From Verrucomicrobiota bacterium (GTDB lineage Bacteria; Verrucomicrobiota; Verrucomicrobiia; Verrucomicrobiales; Akkermansiaceae), in contig JAFLEH010000003.1 of assembly GCA_017301995.1 (NCBI GenBank), forward strand, positions 124,001-188,000: 64,000 bases of DNA. The letters run 5' to 3'. The position numbers and the translations under genes were made by a program. Under the pieces are notes generated by a model. The model was not told the origin of the DNA. It worked only from the letters and a program-made list of their open reading frames with translations, and did no database searches. Shown here in pieces: positions 28,673-39,900 of the stretch (the stretch's first letter is position 1; each line of letters starts with the position of its first letter).

Positions 28673-31600
28673 CTAGGGCATCGTCGCACCCAACCTGCCG
28701 AACAACCGGGCGCCTGACGCCTTGATTGCGGGAACAGTCACCGTAATCGTGTCGGTGTCGGCATCAGGCGTGTCGTTCTCGACGGCAACCGTGACCCCGC
28801 CGGATTCCGATGATGTCGGACCTATCAGAATCTGATCGGTCGCACCAAAGTCGAGGGTGGACGACCACTGGAAAGTGATCGCGACCAAGCCTTCCGACCG
28901 GTTCTTCCGCCGGAAGCTGAAGACAAGGTCGCCGTTTATTGCGGTGGCGGTCGGCAGCAGCGCGCGCGAGTTTGAGCCGGGATTCAGCGGGTTGGGTTCG
29001 CCTCCAAGGACGAATTCCAGAATGTTAGGAACCCCGTCGTGGTCCGGGTCCGCCGAAGCAGCGGCATCCGCTCCCGTGAGGCCAGCGGTGGCGGTCCACA
29101 TGTCGTAAGCCGTGGCCACTGACAGAATCGTCACGGTCACACCGTCGGACTGGTAATCCGCCCGGGCGGTGCCTTGTGCGAACACAACACGGCTGAACTG
29201 GCCGGTAACGGCGTTGGCCGTGAGAATGCGGAAGCTGTCGTTGGCATGAAAGACATAGCCCGGGCCGGTTTTCACGACGAGGTCTCCGGCCAGCCATGCG
29301 GTCCCGCTGACGGCGAGGACATCGAAGCTGCCCGGCGAGGAACCGTTGATCTCGACCACCAGGTCGCCGGTGGCACTTTGGTGGAAATCGCCGGTGATGC
29401 TTAGAACTCCCGGTGAATTTCCCGGACTGACGATGCCGGCATTGGTGAAAGTGGCGCCATTGAGCTTGAGCGTTCCGTTTCCGGAGAGCGTGCCGGATTC
29501 CTGGTTGACGAACGACGAGCCAGTTAGATTGACGGTGCCCGACTGGATCTGGAAGTTGCCTGCGTTGGTGATCTGCGCGCCGCTGGTGCCAAGGTTGAAG
29601 GTGGTGGCGTTGGTGATGAAGGTTCCTTGGTTTGCCAGACTGGCAGCCAGCGTGGCGGTTGATCCGGCAAGCGCGGCAATCGTGTGGCCCGGCCCGTTGG
29701 TCAACGGGTCGGCGGCATTGGTCGGCGTGAGCAGGTTGCTCGATCCCGGGGCAAACTCGAGCACGCCGCTGCCGGCCAGGGTGAGTGGTCCGGTGTACTG
29801 GAGTTTGGCGGTGCCACCGGTGGCGGCGGGGTTCGACAACCGGATCAATCCGTCGTTGGTGATGATGCCGGTGCCGCTCGCCTTGTTGAAGGTGACCGTG
29901 CCGTTGTTGCCGATGAGCAGCGTGCCGCCTGGAACCACGGCGGCGGATTGCTCGAACACGATGGTCGTGCCAGCCACGCCGGTGCTGCCCTCGCCGATCG
30001 CCGCGCATACGAGCTTGCTGTTGGTGAAGACCAGTTTTCCCGATATCTCCCCGCCGTTGATGGTCGATGAGATCAGGTTGACGGTTCCCGTTCCATCGGT
30101 GGCGATCAGTCCGCCGGTGTTGTCCACGGTGATCGAGGTGAAGTAAATCGCGCCATTGTCGAGCGCCCGAATCGTGCCGCGGTTGGTCGGGTTGCAGGTG
30201 TCAAATGCGAAATACCCGCCGGTGCCCGATGCCTCGATCATTCCACCGTTGGTCAGTGGCGTGCGAATATAGCCGTTGTGGCCCGCCATCACCCGCATCG
30301 TCTGAGATGCGCCAAGGGTTAGCGAGCCGCTGTTGACCGAATTCAGGAGGTTGACCCCTCCCAAATCCGTGTTGTTGAACAGGATCACGCCGCCGCCGTT
30401 GAGGGTGACCGGGCCATCCATGCGCAAGGTCGCGAGCGCGCTGCCGTGATAGGTATTGGCCACTTCGATGGTGCCGTCATTGACGATGGCGCCCTGGAGG
30501 GTAAGCGTGGTGTTGGAACCTTTGTCGGTCACTTTCCCTTCCGGGGTGATGGTCACATCGCGCAAGGTCGCCGTCGGTGTCACCCAGGTGTTCACCACGA
30601 CATTTCCCCCGATCGATCCGCCGACCACCGTCGACGCACTCATTTGGACCGAACCTGTGGCGTCCGTGGCGAGCATCCCGCCGGCATTGTCCAAGGTGAT
30701 CGAACTCAAGTAGAACGCTCCGCCGTCGAGCGCCCGCATGGTGCTGCGGTTGGCCGGGTTACAGGTGTCGAACCAGAAATAGCTGCCGGTGCCTGATGCC
30801 TCGATCATTCCACCGTTGGTCAATGGCACACGGACATAGCCGTTGTGGCCCGCCATCGCCCGCATCGTCTGGGACGCTCCCAAAGTCAGGGAACCGTTGT
30901 TGACCGAATTCAGGAGGTTGATCCCTCCCAAATCCGTGTTGTTGCACAGCATCACGCCGCCACCGTTGAGGGTGACCGCCCCGTCCATGCAAAGTGTGGC
31001 GAAGCCAGCGCCACGGGAGTGATTGGCCAACTCAATGACGCCGTTGTTATCGATGGTGCCCTGCAGCGTGAGTTTGTTCCCGCCAATGGTTGAAATCTTT
31101 CCGCCGGATAGGATGGCCGCATCCCGGACGATGGTCGAATTTCCGCTGATCGAAGTGCTTCCGCCAAACGATCCGCCGGTGACCACCGTGCCGTTCAGTT
31201 GCACCAAGCCGGTGGTGCCGGTCGTGATCAGACCACCCGTATTGTCCACGGTGACAGCGCCAAATCCAAGCGTGCCGGCGTTGGTGGCGCGCATGACGCT
31301 GGTGTTGGTCACGGCGGCGCTGATCCCAATCCCGCTGCCCGCACCGGTCGCATCAACAGTCCCCCGGTTAATCAGCGGGACGATGACCGATCCCGACCGA
31401 CCAAGCATGGTTGTCAAAGTGACTCCTTCACTCAAGGTCAGGGTGCCGTTGTTGGTTTGTTCGATGGCATTCCCGCCGGCACTGTTGTCAAACACGATGG
31501 TGCCGGTGCCACCGACCACAACGGGACCATCGCAGCGCAGCCTGGCAAAGGCGCTCGGGGCACCCGCACTGCCTGCCAATCGAATCGTTCCTTGATTGAT

Positions 31601-34600
31601 CACCGTGCCTTTTAGGACAGCCGTCTGGCCTTGCCACAAGGGCAATTGAACATTGGGGGCGATGGTGAGGTTCTGCAGCGTGCCGAACGGACACTGAATC
31701 GAGCCGCCAATAGTGCCGCCGGTGACCACCGTGCTGTTCAGTTGCACCACACCGGTGGCATCCGTCGTGATCGTTCCGCCCGTATTGTCCACGGTGACAG
31801 CGCCAAATCCAAGCGTGCCGGCGTTGGTGGCGCGCATGGTCCCGGAATTGGTCGTGCCGGCACCTATCGAGATCGAACTGCCGGTGCCTGCCGCATCAAC
31901 CGTCCCCCGATTGATCAGGGAGAGGTTGACCGATCCCGACCTGCCAGCCAGCGTCGTCAGGGTTTGGCTGGAGCCGAGGGTAAGGGTCCCGTTGTTGACG
32001 CCCTCGATCAGGTTGGGGCCGTTGGTGTTGTTGAAGACCACCGATCCGGTGCCGGCGAGTGTAACGGGACCGTCAACCCGCAAGCGCGCCCAATATGACG
32101 GGTCCGCCCAGTAACTGATACATTTGACGCTGATGATTCCGTTGTTGGTGACGGTGCCCCTGAGCTTGGCGAAACCGAAATCGTAAACATCGATCCGGGC
32201 CGTTTCGGCCAGAGTGGTGTCCTGCAAAGTGATGCCGGTCCCGCTGTTGGAGACCCGAGCGTCGAGCACGCCGCCAATGATGGTGGTGTTGGTGACTTGG
32301 ACGGTGCTGGTGTCATCGGCACTGATGATGCCGCCGGTGTTGTCGATGGTAGCCGGCAGGAAGGTGATGGTGCCGCCACCGGTGGCGCGGATCGTGCCGC
32401 GGTTGACCGGATTGATGGTATCGAAGTAAATTCCGGCCCCGCTGCCGATGGCCTCGATCATGCCGTTGTTGGTGACGGCGAGCTGGACATGACCGTTCTT
32501 GCCGGCCAACGCACGGAGGGTGTGGTTGCTTCCATTGGTCAGACTGCCGGAGTGGATGGCATCGATGACATTGGCGCCTGCGGCGTCCGAATTGTTGAAG
32601 ACAAGTGAGCCGCTGCCGTTGAGAGTGGCGGCACCATCGCAACGCAGGGTGCTGTGGATGCCATTGCCGTGGCTGTTGTTTGCCAGTTCGACGGCGCCGT
32701 TGTTGGTCAGAACATCCGAGATGGTTAGAATCTTGCCGGCCGCATCCGCGGAAATTCGGGCGTCGGCCAGCAGCGTGGCGCCACGCAAACCGGCGGTCGT
32801 TCCGGTCATGCTGAGAATGCCATCGAGCGAACCACCGTTGACCGTGGTGCCGCTGAGTTGGAGGGTGGAGCCCGAGTCGGCCCCGATGGTGCCGCCGGTA
32901 TTGTCGATGGTGATTGCGGCAAACGAAAGGCGGCCTCCGTCGGTGGCCGTGATCGTGCCGCCGTTGGCCAGATTGGTGGTGTCGAAAGTGATGCACGAAC
33001 CGCTGCCGGTGGCGTCGATCAGCCCGTGGTTGGTCAGTGCGGCGCGAACATAGCCGCTGCCGCCGACGGCGGTGGTTAGAGTTTGGCCGGCCCCGAGCGT
33101 GAGCGATCCGCCGTTGGCGGTTTCGAGGATATTGCGGGAGGCGTTCGGGCTTTTGAACACGATGCGGCCGTTGCCGCCCAGCATCGCGGCACCGTCCGCA
33201 ACCAGCGTGGCGTTTGCCGAGGTGCCGGCCAGTTCGATCAGGCCGTTGCAGACCAGCGAGTCGCCGCCCAGCGACAGCACGCCGCCATTGCCGAGTGTCG
33301 CCGTAACGGCCGGGCCGAATGTCGCCGTGCCCAACATCCTCAGCATCTGCGATCCGATGTTAAACACCGAATCGGTCAGTTCGGCGGAGTCAATCGTGTT
33401 GGTTCCCGAAAGTGACAACCCCAGATGCGACAGTGTGCCGCCCTTGAATGTGGCGCCGTTCATGAGAAAATCGCAACCGCTGTCACCCGTGATCGTGCCA
33501 CCGGTGTTGTCGAGCGTGATGCCATCCAGTTTGAACCAAGCGCCCGCGCCGCGCACGCCAATCGTGCCGCTGTTCGTCTTGGCCGCCGTGGCGTAGGTGA
33601 GGTGGCCGCCATCCACATCGACGCTGCCGGCGGTGGCCAACGGCGCGCTTACCAACACGCTGCCGCCGCTGGTGACTTCAAACCCCTGGCTGGCGGCAAA
33701 GGTGAACGAGCCTCCGTTGATGGCGGAGATCGTATTGCCGGACGACGCGCCGATCCGCACGCGTCCGCTGCCGGCGATGACCGCCGCGCCGTCGGCCCGC
33801 AGGGTCGCGGTGCCATTGGACCCCGGACCGGAATCCAACAATATCGTGATGTCATTCACATGGGTGCCTGCCGGATAGGCGAGTATCCCGCCGCCGCCCA
33901 CGCCAAGGGTGGCTGACGGCGCGAACACGCAGTTTTCAAACTGTGGAGCGAGACCGTTCAGCATCAGGTTGGCGGTGATCGAGACGCCACGCAATGTGCC
34001 GCCAGCGGCAGTGGAGCCAAGTGCGCCGCTGCCGCTGATCGTCCCGCCTCGGACGATGCCGCCGTCGAGGGTCAAGCTGCCGTTGGCCGGGCCATCGCTG
34101 GCCAGACAAATCAACCCGCCGTTGTTGTCGAGGTCGGCGTTGTGGACGACAAGCGTGCCTCCTGGGTCCACTTCGATGCTGCCGGAGTTCGCCGCGGTGG
34201 CATTTTCGAGCAGCACGCTCCCATCATGGATCATGATGGTGCCGCGATTGTCCAGCGGACCATTGAACGCCACACTGCCGCCCGAGTGGGCGACGGCACC
34301 ATGATTGGTTAGAGCGGGATCCACGCCAAGGGTGTTGCCGGCGGCCGTGCCGGTGGCGAAAGTGAAGGAACTGCCGAGGGACAAAGTGGCGCCATTGGCC
34401 GCCTCGATGCGGTCGGATGTGTCTCCCGAAACTTGGCCAAGTTGGAGAACTCCGGATCCAGTTAGATGAACCGGCCCCTCAAGCCGGAGGCTGCCGGGGC
34501 CGACCGGCACGCTGGTGCCGGTGGCAGGCTCGGATGCGGCGGTACTCCTACCTGCGACGAGCAGCGTTCCGTTGATTTCGCGGGTCCCCCCTGCCAGCAC

Positions 34601-36307
34601 GAGCGTGCCGAGAGAATCAGCCCGCAACACGGCACCCGAGGCCAAGTTGAGCGGCCCGGCGACTGCGAATGTTCCCTCATTCAAACGGACGCTGGAGCCG
34701 GAGACCAGGTTGAACGGGCCGGAGACCTCGCCGCTTGCCAACTGGAGTGCGCCAGCCACATTGAGGGCACCGGCGTGGTGCATGGGCGCGGTGATGCTGC
34801 CGCCCGCACCGGCTAGAACCCGCAGCGTCTGAGTGGCGGCCAAGCTGATCTCGCCGGCGCCAGTGGCGGTAATCCGGTTGAAGGCGCCCTCCTCGAACGA
34901 GAGTATCCCGCTGCCAGCCACCGTCGTCTGACCCGTTAGAAAAATCGATGCCGGATCGGTCGTTCCACGCAGGGCAATCGTGCCGTTGTTCCAGAGGGTG
35001 CCTGGCTCCAGATCCCAGCCGGGGTATTGCACCGTCTCAACGGTGCCTTCCGGCACGGTGTATCCATCGGCGATGGGTTGAGGCGGCGGTGGAGGCTCAG
35101 CACCCGGATTGACCAAGCGCGTGCCATTTACGGGGTGGAAGTTGTCACCGCTCGTGCCCCCCGCGATCATGATGCGGCCGTCGCCCAAGGTTGCGGTGGC
35201 GGCCATCGGCAGTGAGAGGTCGTGCGTGAACCAACTCGGCAGAGGACTAAAAGGAGATGGGGGGAGTTCCGCGCTTCCGGTGGCCGGATCGACCGTTGCC
35301 CAGATCCAAAGGAGTTCTCCCGCAGCATACTTGTCCATCAGCAGGTGCGCGCGGGTTCTGGTTGGGTTGAGGCACAAGGCAAAACCCGTCCAACCGTTGG
35401 GCGGGGCCGGTGTGAGATTCAGACGGCTGAAGGTTTGGTCGTCCGGGTTGAACAGGAACAGCCCGACTTCATTGACTTCGCCGACGATCCGGTTGGCCAT
35501 GAGCAGGTAACGGCCATCGTTGAGACGATAGTTCGATATGTCGTCCGGAGTGCGGATCACGGACCACCCGCTCTGTCCGGCAAGGCTTTCGCCTCCCAAG
35601 CTGGTGAAGGAATTCTGAACCGGATCGTACAACTCCGGATAGGCACCTAGGTGGCGCGCCGAATGGCTCGTTCCGCCGTACGGCTTGTAGCCACCCACCA
35701 CCACCGCCTTGCCGTTGGCGGCAGGCAACACGACCGGCAAGCAACGCAGCACGGCGAGCGGGGGACCGGATGTGAACGAGAGCGTCGCCGGGTTGAACAA
35801 ATCGGAATAGGCGCTCGCGCTATTGATGTCGCCATACCATGCTCCGGCAAAAAGCACGCGACCATCGCTCAGCGTTGCGGCGCCGCCCCATGATCGCTGG
35901 CGGGACATGGTACCCGATGCCGACCATGTGTTGTCCGCCGGATTGAACAGCATGGCAGTGCTGTAGGACGGCACCCCGCCGCTGAGAGAGCCTCCCGCCA
36001 GGAGGATTCTGCCGTCTTGGAGGCGGGCCATGGTCGTGTAGTCGCACGGCCGGGGTAGCGCCGCCATCGTGAAGCTGTTGGAGACCGGGTCGTAGGTGTC
36101 GGTGCTACCAAGCGCCTCAAAGTTCAGCCCATGGCCGCCGATCAGCATCACCCTGCCATCCGGAAGGCGGATGACATGATGGTTCATGCGGGCGATGGTC
36201 ATGTTGGGCCCGGCGACAATACCTGTTTCGGCGGCGGAGTGAGGAACAATGCAACCGGTTAACGCTCCGCAAAGGGCAAGGATACGGGTGAGTCTCGGAT
36301 TATTCAT
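28673..36307 (-). CDS. Giant kelch-repeat plus beta-helix repeat surface protein with alternative C-terminal module
   Basis: 2,544 residues from the ATG at 36305-36307, where a signal peptide begins ('MNNPRLTRILALCGALTG'). Residues about 40-400 are kelch motifs ('VIRLPDGRVMLIGG', 'ARLQDGRILLAGG', 'ATLGDGRIMIAGG'), expected to form a beta propeller. From about 415 to 2400 the chain is a very long Gly/Asn/Thr-rich beta-repeat region with at least eight related units of about 140-190 residues ('NNGSLTLGASQT', 'VDNTGGLI', 'VTLNGGG'). The last 145 residues hold 'GLTGADAAASADPDHDG', 'ILEFVLGGEPNPLNPGSNS' and the end 'LFGRLGATMP', the alternative C-terminal module. Probably displayed on the cell surface; its ligand is unknown. 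Confidence 0.85.
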   Translation of the reverse strand: MNNPRLTRILALCGALTGCIVPHSAAETGIVAGPNMTIARMNHHVIRLPDGRVMLIGGHGLNFEALGSTDTYDPVSNSFTMAALPRPCDYTTMARLQDGRILLAGGSLSGGVPSYSTAMLFNPADNTWSASGTMSRQRSWGGAATLSDGRVLFAGAWYGDINSASAYSDLFNPATLSFTSGPPLAVLRCLPVVLPAANGKAVVVGGYKPYGGTSHSARHLGAYPELYDPVQNSFTSLGGESLAGQSGWSVIRTPDDISNYRLNDGRYLLMANRIVGEVNEVGLFLFNPDDQTFSRLNLTPAPPNGWTGFALCLNPTRTRAHLLMDKYAAGELLWIWATVDPATGSAELPPSPFSPLPSWFTHDLSLPMAATATLGDGRIMIAGGTSGDNFHPVNGTRLVNPGAEPPPPPQPIADGYTVPEGTVETVQYPGWDLEPGTLWNNGTIALRGTTDPASIFLTGQTTVAGSGILSFEEGAFNRITATGAGEISLAATQTLRVLAGAGGSITAPMHHAGALNVAGALQLASGEVSGPFNLVSGSSVRLNEGTFAVAGPLNLASGAVLRADSLGTLVLAGGTREINGTLLVAGRSTAASEPATGTSVPVGPGSLRLEGPVHLTGSGVLQLGQVSGDTSDRIEAANGATLSLGSSFTFATGTAAGNTLGVDPALTNHGAVAHSGGSVAFNGPLDNRGTIMIHDGSVLLENATAANSGSIEVDPGGTLVVHNADLDNNGGLICLASDGPANGSLTLDGGIVRGGTISGSGALGSTAAGGTLRGVSITANLMLNGLAPQFENCVFAPSATLGVGGGGILAYPAGTHVNDITILLDSGPGSNGTATLRADGAAVIAGSGRVRIGASSGNTISAINGGSFTFAASQGFEVTSGGSVLVSAPLATAGSVDVDGGHLTYATAAKTNSGTIGVRGAGAWFKLDGITLDNTGGTITGDSGCDFLMNGATFKGGTLSHLGLSLSGTNTIDSAELTDSVFNIGSQMLRMLGTATFGPAVTATLGNGGVLSLGGDSLVCNGLIELAGTSANATLVADGAAMLGGNGRIVFKSPNASRNILETANGGSLTLGAGQTLTTAVGGSGYVRAALTNHGLIDATGSGSCITFDTTNLANGGTITATDGGRLSFAAITIDNTGGTIGADSGSTLQLSGTTVNGGSLDGILSMTGTTAGLRGATLLADARISADAAGKILTISDVLTNNGAVELANNSHGNGIHSTLRCDGAATLNGSGSLVFNNSDAAGANVIDAIHSGSLTNGSNHTLRALAGKNGHVQLAVTNNGMIEAIGSGAGIYFDTINPVNRGTIRATGGGTITFLPATIDNTGGIISADDTSTVQVTNTTIIGGVLDARVSNSGTGITLQDTTLAETARIDVYDFGFAKLRGTVTNNGIISVKCISYWADPSYWARLRVDGPVTLAGTGSVVFNNTNGPNLIEGVNNGTLTLGSSQTLTTLAGRSGSVNLSLINRGTVDAAGTGSSISIGAGTTNSGTMRATNAGTLGFGAVTVDNTGGTITTDATGVVQLNSTVVTGGTIGGSIQCPFGTLQNLTIAPNVQLPLWQGQTAVLKGTVINQGTIRLAGSAGAPSAFARLRCDGPVVVGGTGTIVFDNSAGGNAIEQTNNGTLTLSEGVTLTTMLGRSGSVIVPLINRGTVDATGAGSGIGISAAVTNTSVMRATNAGTLGFGAVTVDNTGGLITTGTTGLVQLNGTVVTGGSFGGSTSISGNSTIVRDAAILSGGKISTIGGNKLTLQGTIDNNGVIELANHSRGAGFATLCMDGAVTLNGGGVMLCNNTDLGGINLLNSVNNGSLTLGASQTMRAMAGHNGYVRVPLTNGGMIEASGTGSYFWFDTCNPANRSTMRALDGGAFYLSSITLDNAGGMLATDATGSVQMSASTVVGGSIGGNVVVNTWVTPTATLRDVTITPEGKVTDKGSNTTLTLQGAIVNDGTIEVANTYHGSALATLRMDGPVTLNGGGVILFNNTDLGGVNLLNSVNSGSLTLGASQTMRVMAGHNGYIRTPLTNGGMIEASGTGGYFAFDTCNPTNRGTIRALDNGAIYFTSITVDNTGGLIATDGTGTVNLISSTINGGEISGKLVFTNSKLVCAAIGEGSTGVAGTTIVFEQSAAVVPGGTLLIGNNGTVTFNKASGTGIITNDGLIRLSNPAATGGTAKLQYTGPLTLAGSGVLEFAPGSSNLLTPTNAADPLTNGPGHTIAALAGSTATLAASLANQGTFITNATTFNLGTSGAQITNAGNFQIQSGTVNLTGSSFVNQESGTLSGNGTLKLNGATFTNAGIVSPGNSPGVLSITGDFHQSATGDLVVEINGSSPGSFDVLAVSGTAWLAGDLVVKTGPGYVFHANDSFRILTANAVTGQFSRVVFAQGTARADYQSDGVTVTILSVATAYDMWTATAGLTGADAAASADPDHDGVPNILEFVLGGEPNPLNPGSNSRALLPTATAINGDLVFSFRRKNRSEGLVAITFQWSSTLDFGATDQILIGPTSSESGGVTVAVENDTPDADTDTITVTVPAIKASGARLFGRLGATMP
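30150..31030 (-). repeat. Near-identical internal coding repeats, period 567 bp
   Basis: Two adjacent units of the kelch/beta-repeat gene are very similar at DNA level. The anchor TGACCGAATTCAGGAGGTTG occurs at 30334 and again at 30901, 567 bp (189 codons) apart, and long flanking stretches also match. This indicates a recent in-frame duplication or gene conversion within the repeat region. Confidence 0.8.
31236..31838 (-). repeat. 60-bp identical internal repeats, 543 bp apart
   Basis: The 60 bases at 31236-31295 and 31779-31838 are identical by eye; they encode 'ATNAGTLGFGAVTVDNTG'-like units. The 543-bp spacing equals 181 codons, so the frame is preserved. They are part of the same repeat array as the pair at 30150-31030. 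Confidence 0.85.
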
Positions 36308-36477
36308 GGCTGTTGGAATTGCTGATGCTGGCAGGTGCGGGATCACATTGATATTGGCTATCTAGCATTCTTATCCCGGTGCGGATTGGGTCGGAAAGTT
36401 GGTTCGTTGTTGGCCGGGTATGGTTGGGGAGCGGTTGCAGCGGACCATTGATCCACCCGACCGATCCGGCCGGATTT

Positions 36478-36954
36478 TCAGGCGGGTTGGCGCCGCCGCC
36501 GGATCACCACCCCGCCCAGAGCCAGCAGGGCCAGTGAGGATGGCTCGGGAACAATCACCCCGCTGATTCCGTATAGGGGCTTGGCATACCTGTAATCTCC
36601 ATATGAGTAGTCGATCCATTTCTGATCAAGGTGGTAAGTCAAGGCCCATTCGGGAATGCTAGTGCCTAACGACCATGTTGCCGTCTCGCCGTTCCATTTG
36701 GTGCCTGTCGCGGCGTACCTGAACCAACTTAATTCGCCGTACTGGGTATAGCACACATGATTCCTTATGCTGCCGTCCCAAAGATCGGCCAGGTTTTCCG
36801 CGACCAGTTCACCCACCGTGTTATAAATCGGAACATCCCAGCCTCCGTCGCCTTCGTTGATCTCGGTCTTCTCCGGTTGCAGGGTGAGTGTTACCGTGGC
36901 GGGAAGGGTCAATGTGCTGGCCAGCAGCAGCAGACTTGTGATGACTTGTTTCAT
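36478..36954 (-). CDS. Small secreted PEP-CTERM protein, unknown function
   Basis: 158 residues from the ATG at 36952-36954 ('MKQVITSLLLLASTLTLPA', a clear signal peptide); two further ATGs lie in frame up to 36978. The mature part has many aromatic residues ('LSWFRYAATGTKW', 'YHLDQKWIDYSYGDYRYAK') and no recognised domain. The C-terminus 'IVPEPSSLALLALGGVVI' followed by 'RRRRQPA' is a PEP-CTERM signal. The gene sits directly downstream of the 1,423-residue BNR/LamG gene, so the two are probably co-transcribed. It may be a surface partner of that protein (inferred). Confidence 0.8.
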   Translation of the reverse strand: MKQVITSLLLLASTLTLPATVTLTLQPEKTEINEGDGGWDVPIYNTVGELVAENLADLWDGSIRNHVCYTQYGELSWFRYAATGTKWNGETATWSLGTSIPEWALTYHLDQKWIDYSYGDYRYAKPLYGISGVIVPEPSSLALLALGGVVIRRRRQPA

Positions 36955-36983
36955 GGTTTTTTGCGGTTGCATTTTCACAATCC

Positions 36984-39900
36984 CTAGTTGCCGCTGAACC
37001 TGACGCGCATGAACCCCGAGGGCGGCGAGCCGATGATGAACGGGGCGCGGAAGGTGCGGTTGATGTGGTCTCCGGCATCGGTATCGGTGAAATCGACGCC
37101 GTTGGACATCCAGGGCATGATGTTTCCGAGATCCATGGAGAACTCGCCCGTGATCTCGATATCCGCTGGGACCGGCTTGGCCAGCGGTATTGTTAGTGTG
37201 AAATAAGGACCTCCGGGAGCTTCACCCACCGTCCCTGTCACCGGGGCCGCGGGCTTGGATGATTTCAACACCGGCGAGGTTCCACAGGCGTACTCGATAA
37301 TGTTAGGAATGCCGTCGCCATCCGGATCGGCATCCGGCTCGGCGCTTGCGCCGGTCAGGCCCATCGCATGCATCGAAGCCCGCAAGGTGCCTGCCGGAAG
37401 TTCGCGTACGTCGAAGGCATCCACCAGCATGGTGTTGGCTTCCGTGGGATCGATCCCGAACCAGAATCCGGCTTTGGAAGGGCTGATGCCCGTGCCATCC
37501 AGCGGCCCATCGCCCACCCTCTGGAAATTCACGCCATCCGTGCTGCGGTAGGCATGGTAGGTGTTTCCCGTCTTTACGATGCGCAACTGGAACGGACCGT
37601 TGCGCAGCGGAGCGGTCGGGTCCACGCCGGTCATCACCCCTGCCTTCTCCCTGTAGAAGCTGTTGTTGTCGTCGATGCCGTAACTCGTCCACACATTGTT
37701 GTCGGTGTCCTGCCACGCGTTCAAACGCACGGCGTTGTAGAGGACGCTGTTCGGTTTGTAGCTCGCGACGGAAAGGGTGGCCACCCAGTCCGAGGTCGGC
37801 TGGACAGGCACGCTGAAGAAGTTGAGGGAGCGGTTGAAATAGGTCCAGGTGTCGCCGTTGTTGGCCCGGAGTTTCATCAGTCCTTCCGCCACCGAGTAGT
37901 AGTTCGTCCCGCCGGTGGTGGAGTAGCCGGCGGCCAGGCCGGCCGTGAAGTCGTCGCGGAAGAGCACATGGTCCGCTGGCTCGACGACAATGCGAAGGTT
38001 CTGGCTCCCGCTTCCTCCCGCATGGGAAACCAACACGGTGGCGTCGAACACCCCGGCCTGGGTGGGAGTGCCGGTGATGAGTCCGCCCGCGCTGATTTCC
38101 AGTCCGGGCGGCAGACCTGTCGCCGAATAACCCTGGGTGGGTCCATTCACCCTCCAGGCAAACGGAGACCCCACCATCGCGGTCGTCAGCGCCGGCCCCG
38201 TGAACTGCGGCGCCATGGGCACATCCCGCACCTCGAAGGAGTCAATGGTCGCGTGGTCGTTGTACGTCGGATCAATTCCGAACCAGAATCCCGCCTTGGC
38301 GGGACTTCCGTCACCCCATGTGACCGGCTGCATGACCGGAGTGAAATCCACGCCGTTGACACTGTAGGAGGCCTGATAGAGCGGACCTTGCTTGGTCAAT
38401 CTCAGAAGGAACGGACCGGCCCCAAGGTCCGCCGGGGAGGTTCCATAATCGGTCCCGGCGCGTGCCGTTTCGCTAACAAGAGCGAAGCCCCTCGGCTCCA
38501 CCCAGCCGTAGCCATGGCGCAGATAGTTGTCGTCATCGTCGTAGAGTGAGAGGAAGACTTCAACCCAGCGTTCCTGGGGAGGCACGAAGCGGCTCACACC
38601 GAGAGTGAGGGTGAAGTCCCCGGTGGCGGGGAGGTCCGCCAGCATCAGATTTGCAATGCTGTTGCTGCCGCCCCACAAATCACCTCCATGCGCCCGCATG
38701 TCGAGGGCTCCGGACGGATCGCGGCTCAGGTAGGCATCATCGGGGCGCACACGCGTCATGGACGATTGCGCGCCATTGTTGAAGTCCTCGCGGAGGACGA
38801 CGTGCTCGCTCGGGAGGACCACGATCCGCAACGAACCTTGGGCCGTGCCCTGTGCGTTCGAGGCCGTGATCGCGAGGTCATAAACTCCGGGAACCGTCGG
38901 CGTGCCGTCAAAAACCCCGGCTTCGTTGTCGAAGGAGAGCCCCGGCGGTACCGGGGACGCCGTGAAGCTGTTGGCCCACGGAGCCACGACCTCATGATGG
39001 AATACCCGGCCCACCGCGGCGCTGGTGAGGGTGGTGCCGGTGAGGGCGGGCGCGGAAACCTGCCAGACTCCGGGAGCCACCACATAATCGGCCCCGAAGA
39101 GCAGGAAGCCGTCCGCGCCTCCGGCCTTCAGATCGCGGATGCTGCTTTCGAAACTCCAGGCGGCGGCCAAGCCCGGCTCGAGGCCGGTTAGGGACCGGGT
39201 GGCCCCCGCACGAATCTGAGCCCAGGAGCGTGAGGTGTTCCAGAGTCGCAGGTTGTCAATTTCTCCTACGAATTCAAGGGTGCTCGATGCGCCGCGTGTG
39301 GTGCCGCCCAGAAGCAGCGGCTGGGCCGAGGGCACGAAGTCCCCGGTCGCCGTGAGCGCGTGTTTGAGCGTTCCGTCCACATACAGGTTCAGATTCGAGG
39401 GCCCGCCTACGGAATCGTAGCTGATCGCGATGTGGTGCCAGTTGCGGTCCCCAAGCTGCCCGCCCGCCAAAGTGTAGGTTCCCCCGGTGGTCCGGACTTC
39501 GGCGCTGAGGTCGTAATTGCTGTTGATGCACTTGAGGTTGAGGGAGCGCGGGTTTCCCCATTGCAGCACCTCCGTTCCCCAGGCGTCCACCGGATCGGGC
39601 GAGGTCACGCGCACCCACAGTTCCGCGGTGAACGAGGTGGTGAATTGGAGCGCGGGAGTGGACGGGATTTCGGCCATGTCCAACCGGTTTGCCGCCCGCG
39701 AAGGCGCCAACCGGAGCGCGCGATTGTCGCCCGCAGTGGGAGCCGGGCTCGGGGCAAGCTGACGAAAATACAGATTCGAATGGCTGTATCCCTGGCGAAT
39801 GCCCGCGTTCAGCAGCGACCAGGCGGTCTGTCCGCCGCCGGTCACCGGGCAAAGGCGGAAACTGTTGGGGCCGGAGTTGTCCCAGACATAGGGAACCGCC

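Noticed and set aside
30150..31838. CRISPR-like array
   Set aside because: The repeats are long, in frame and part of a beta-repeat protein. There are no short identical repeats with unique spacers and no cas genes.
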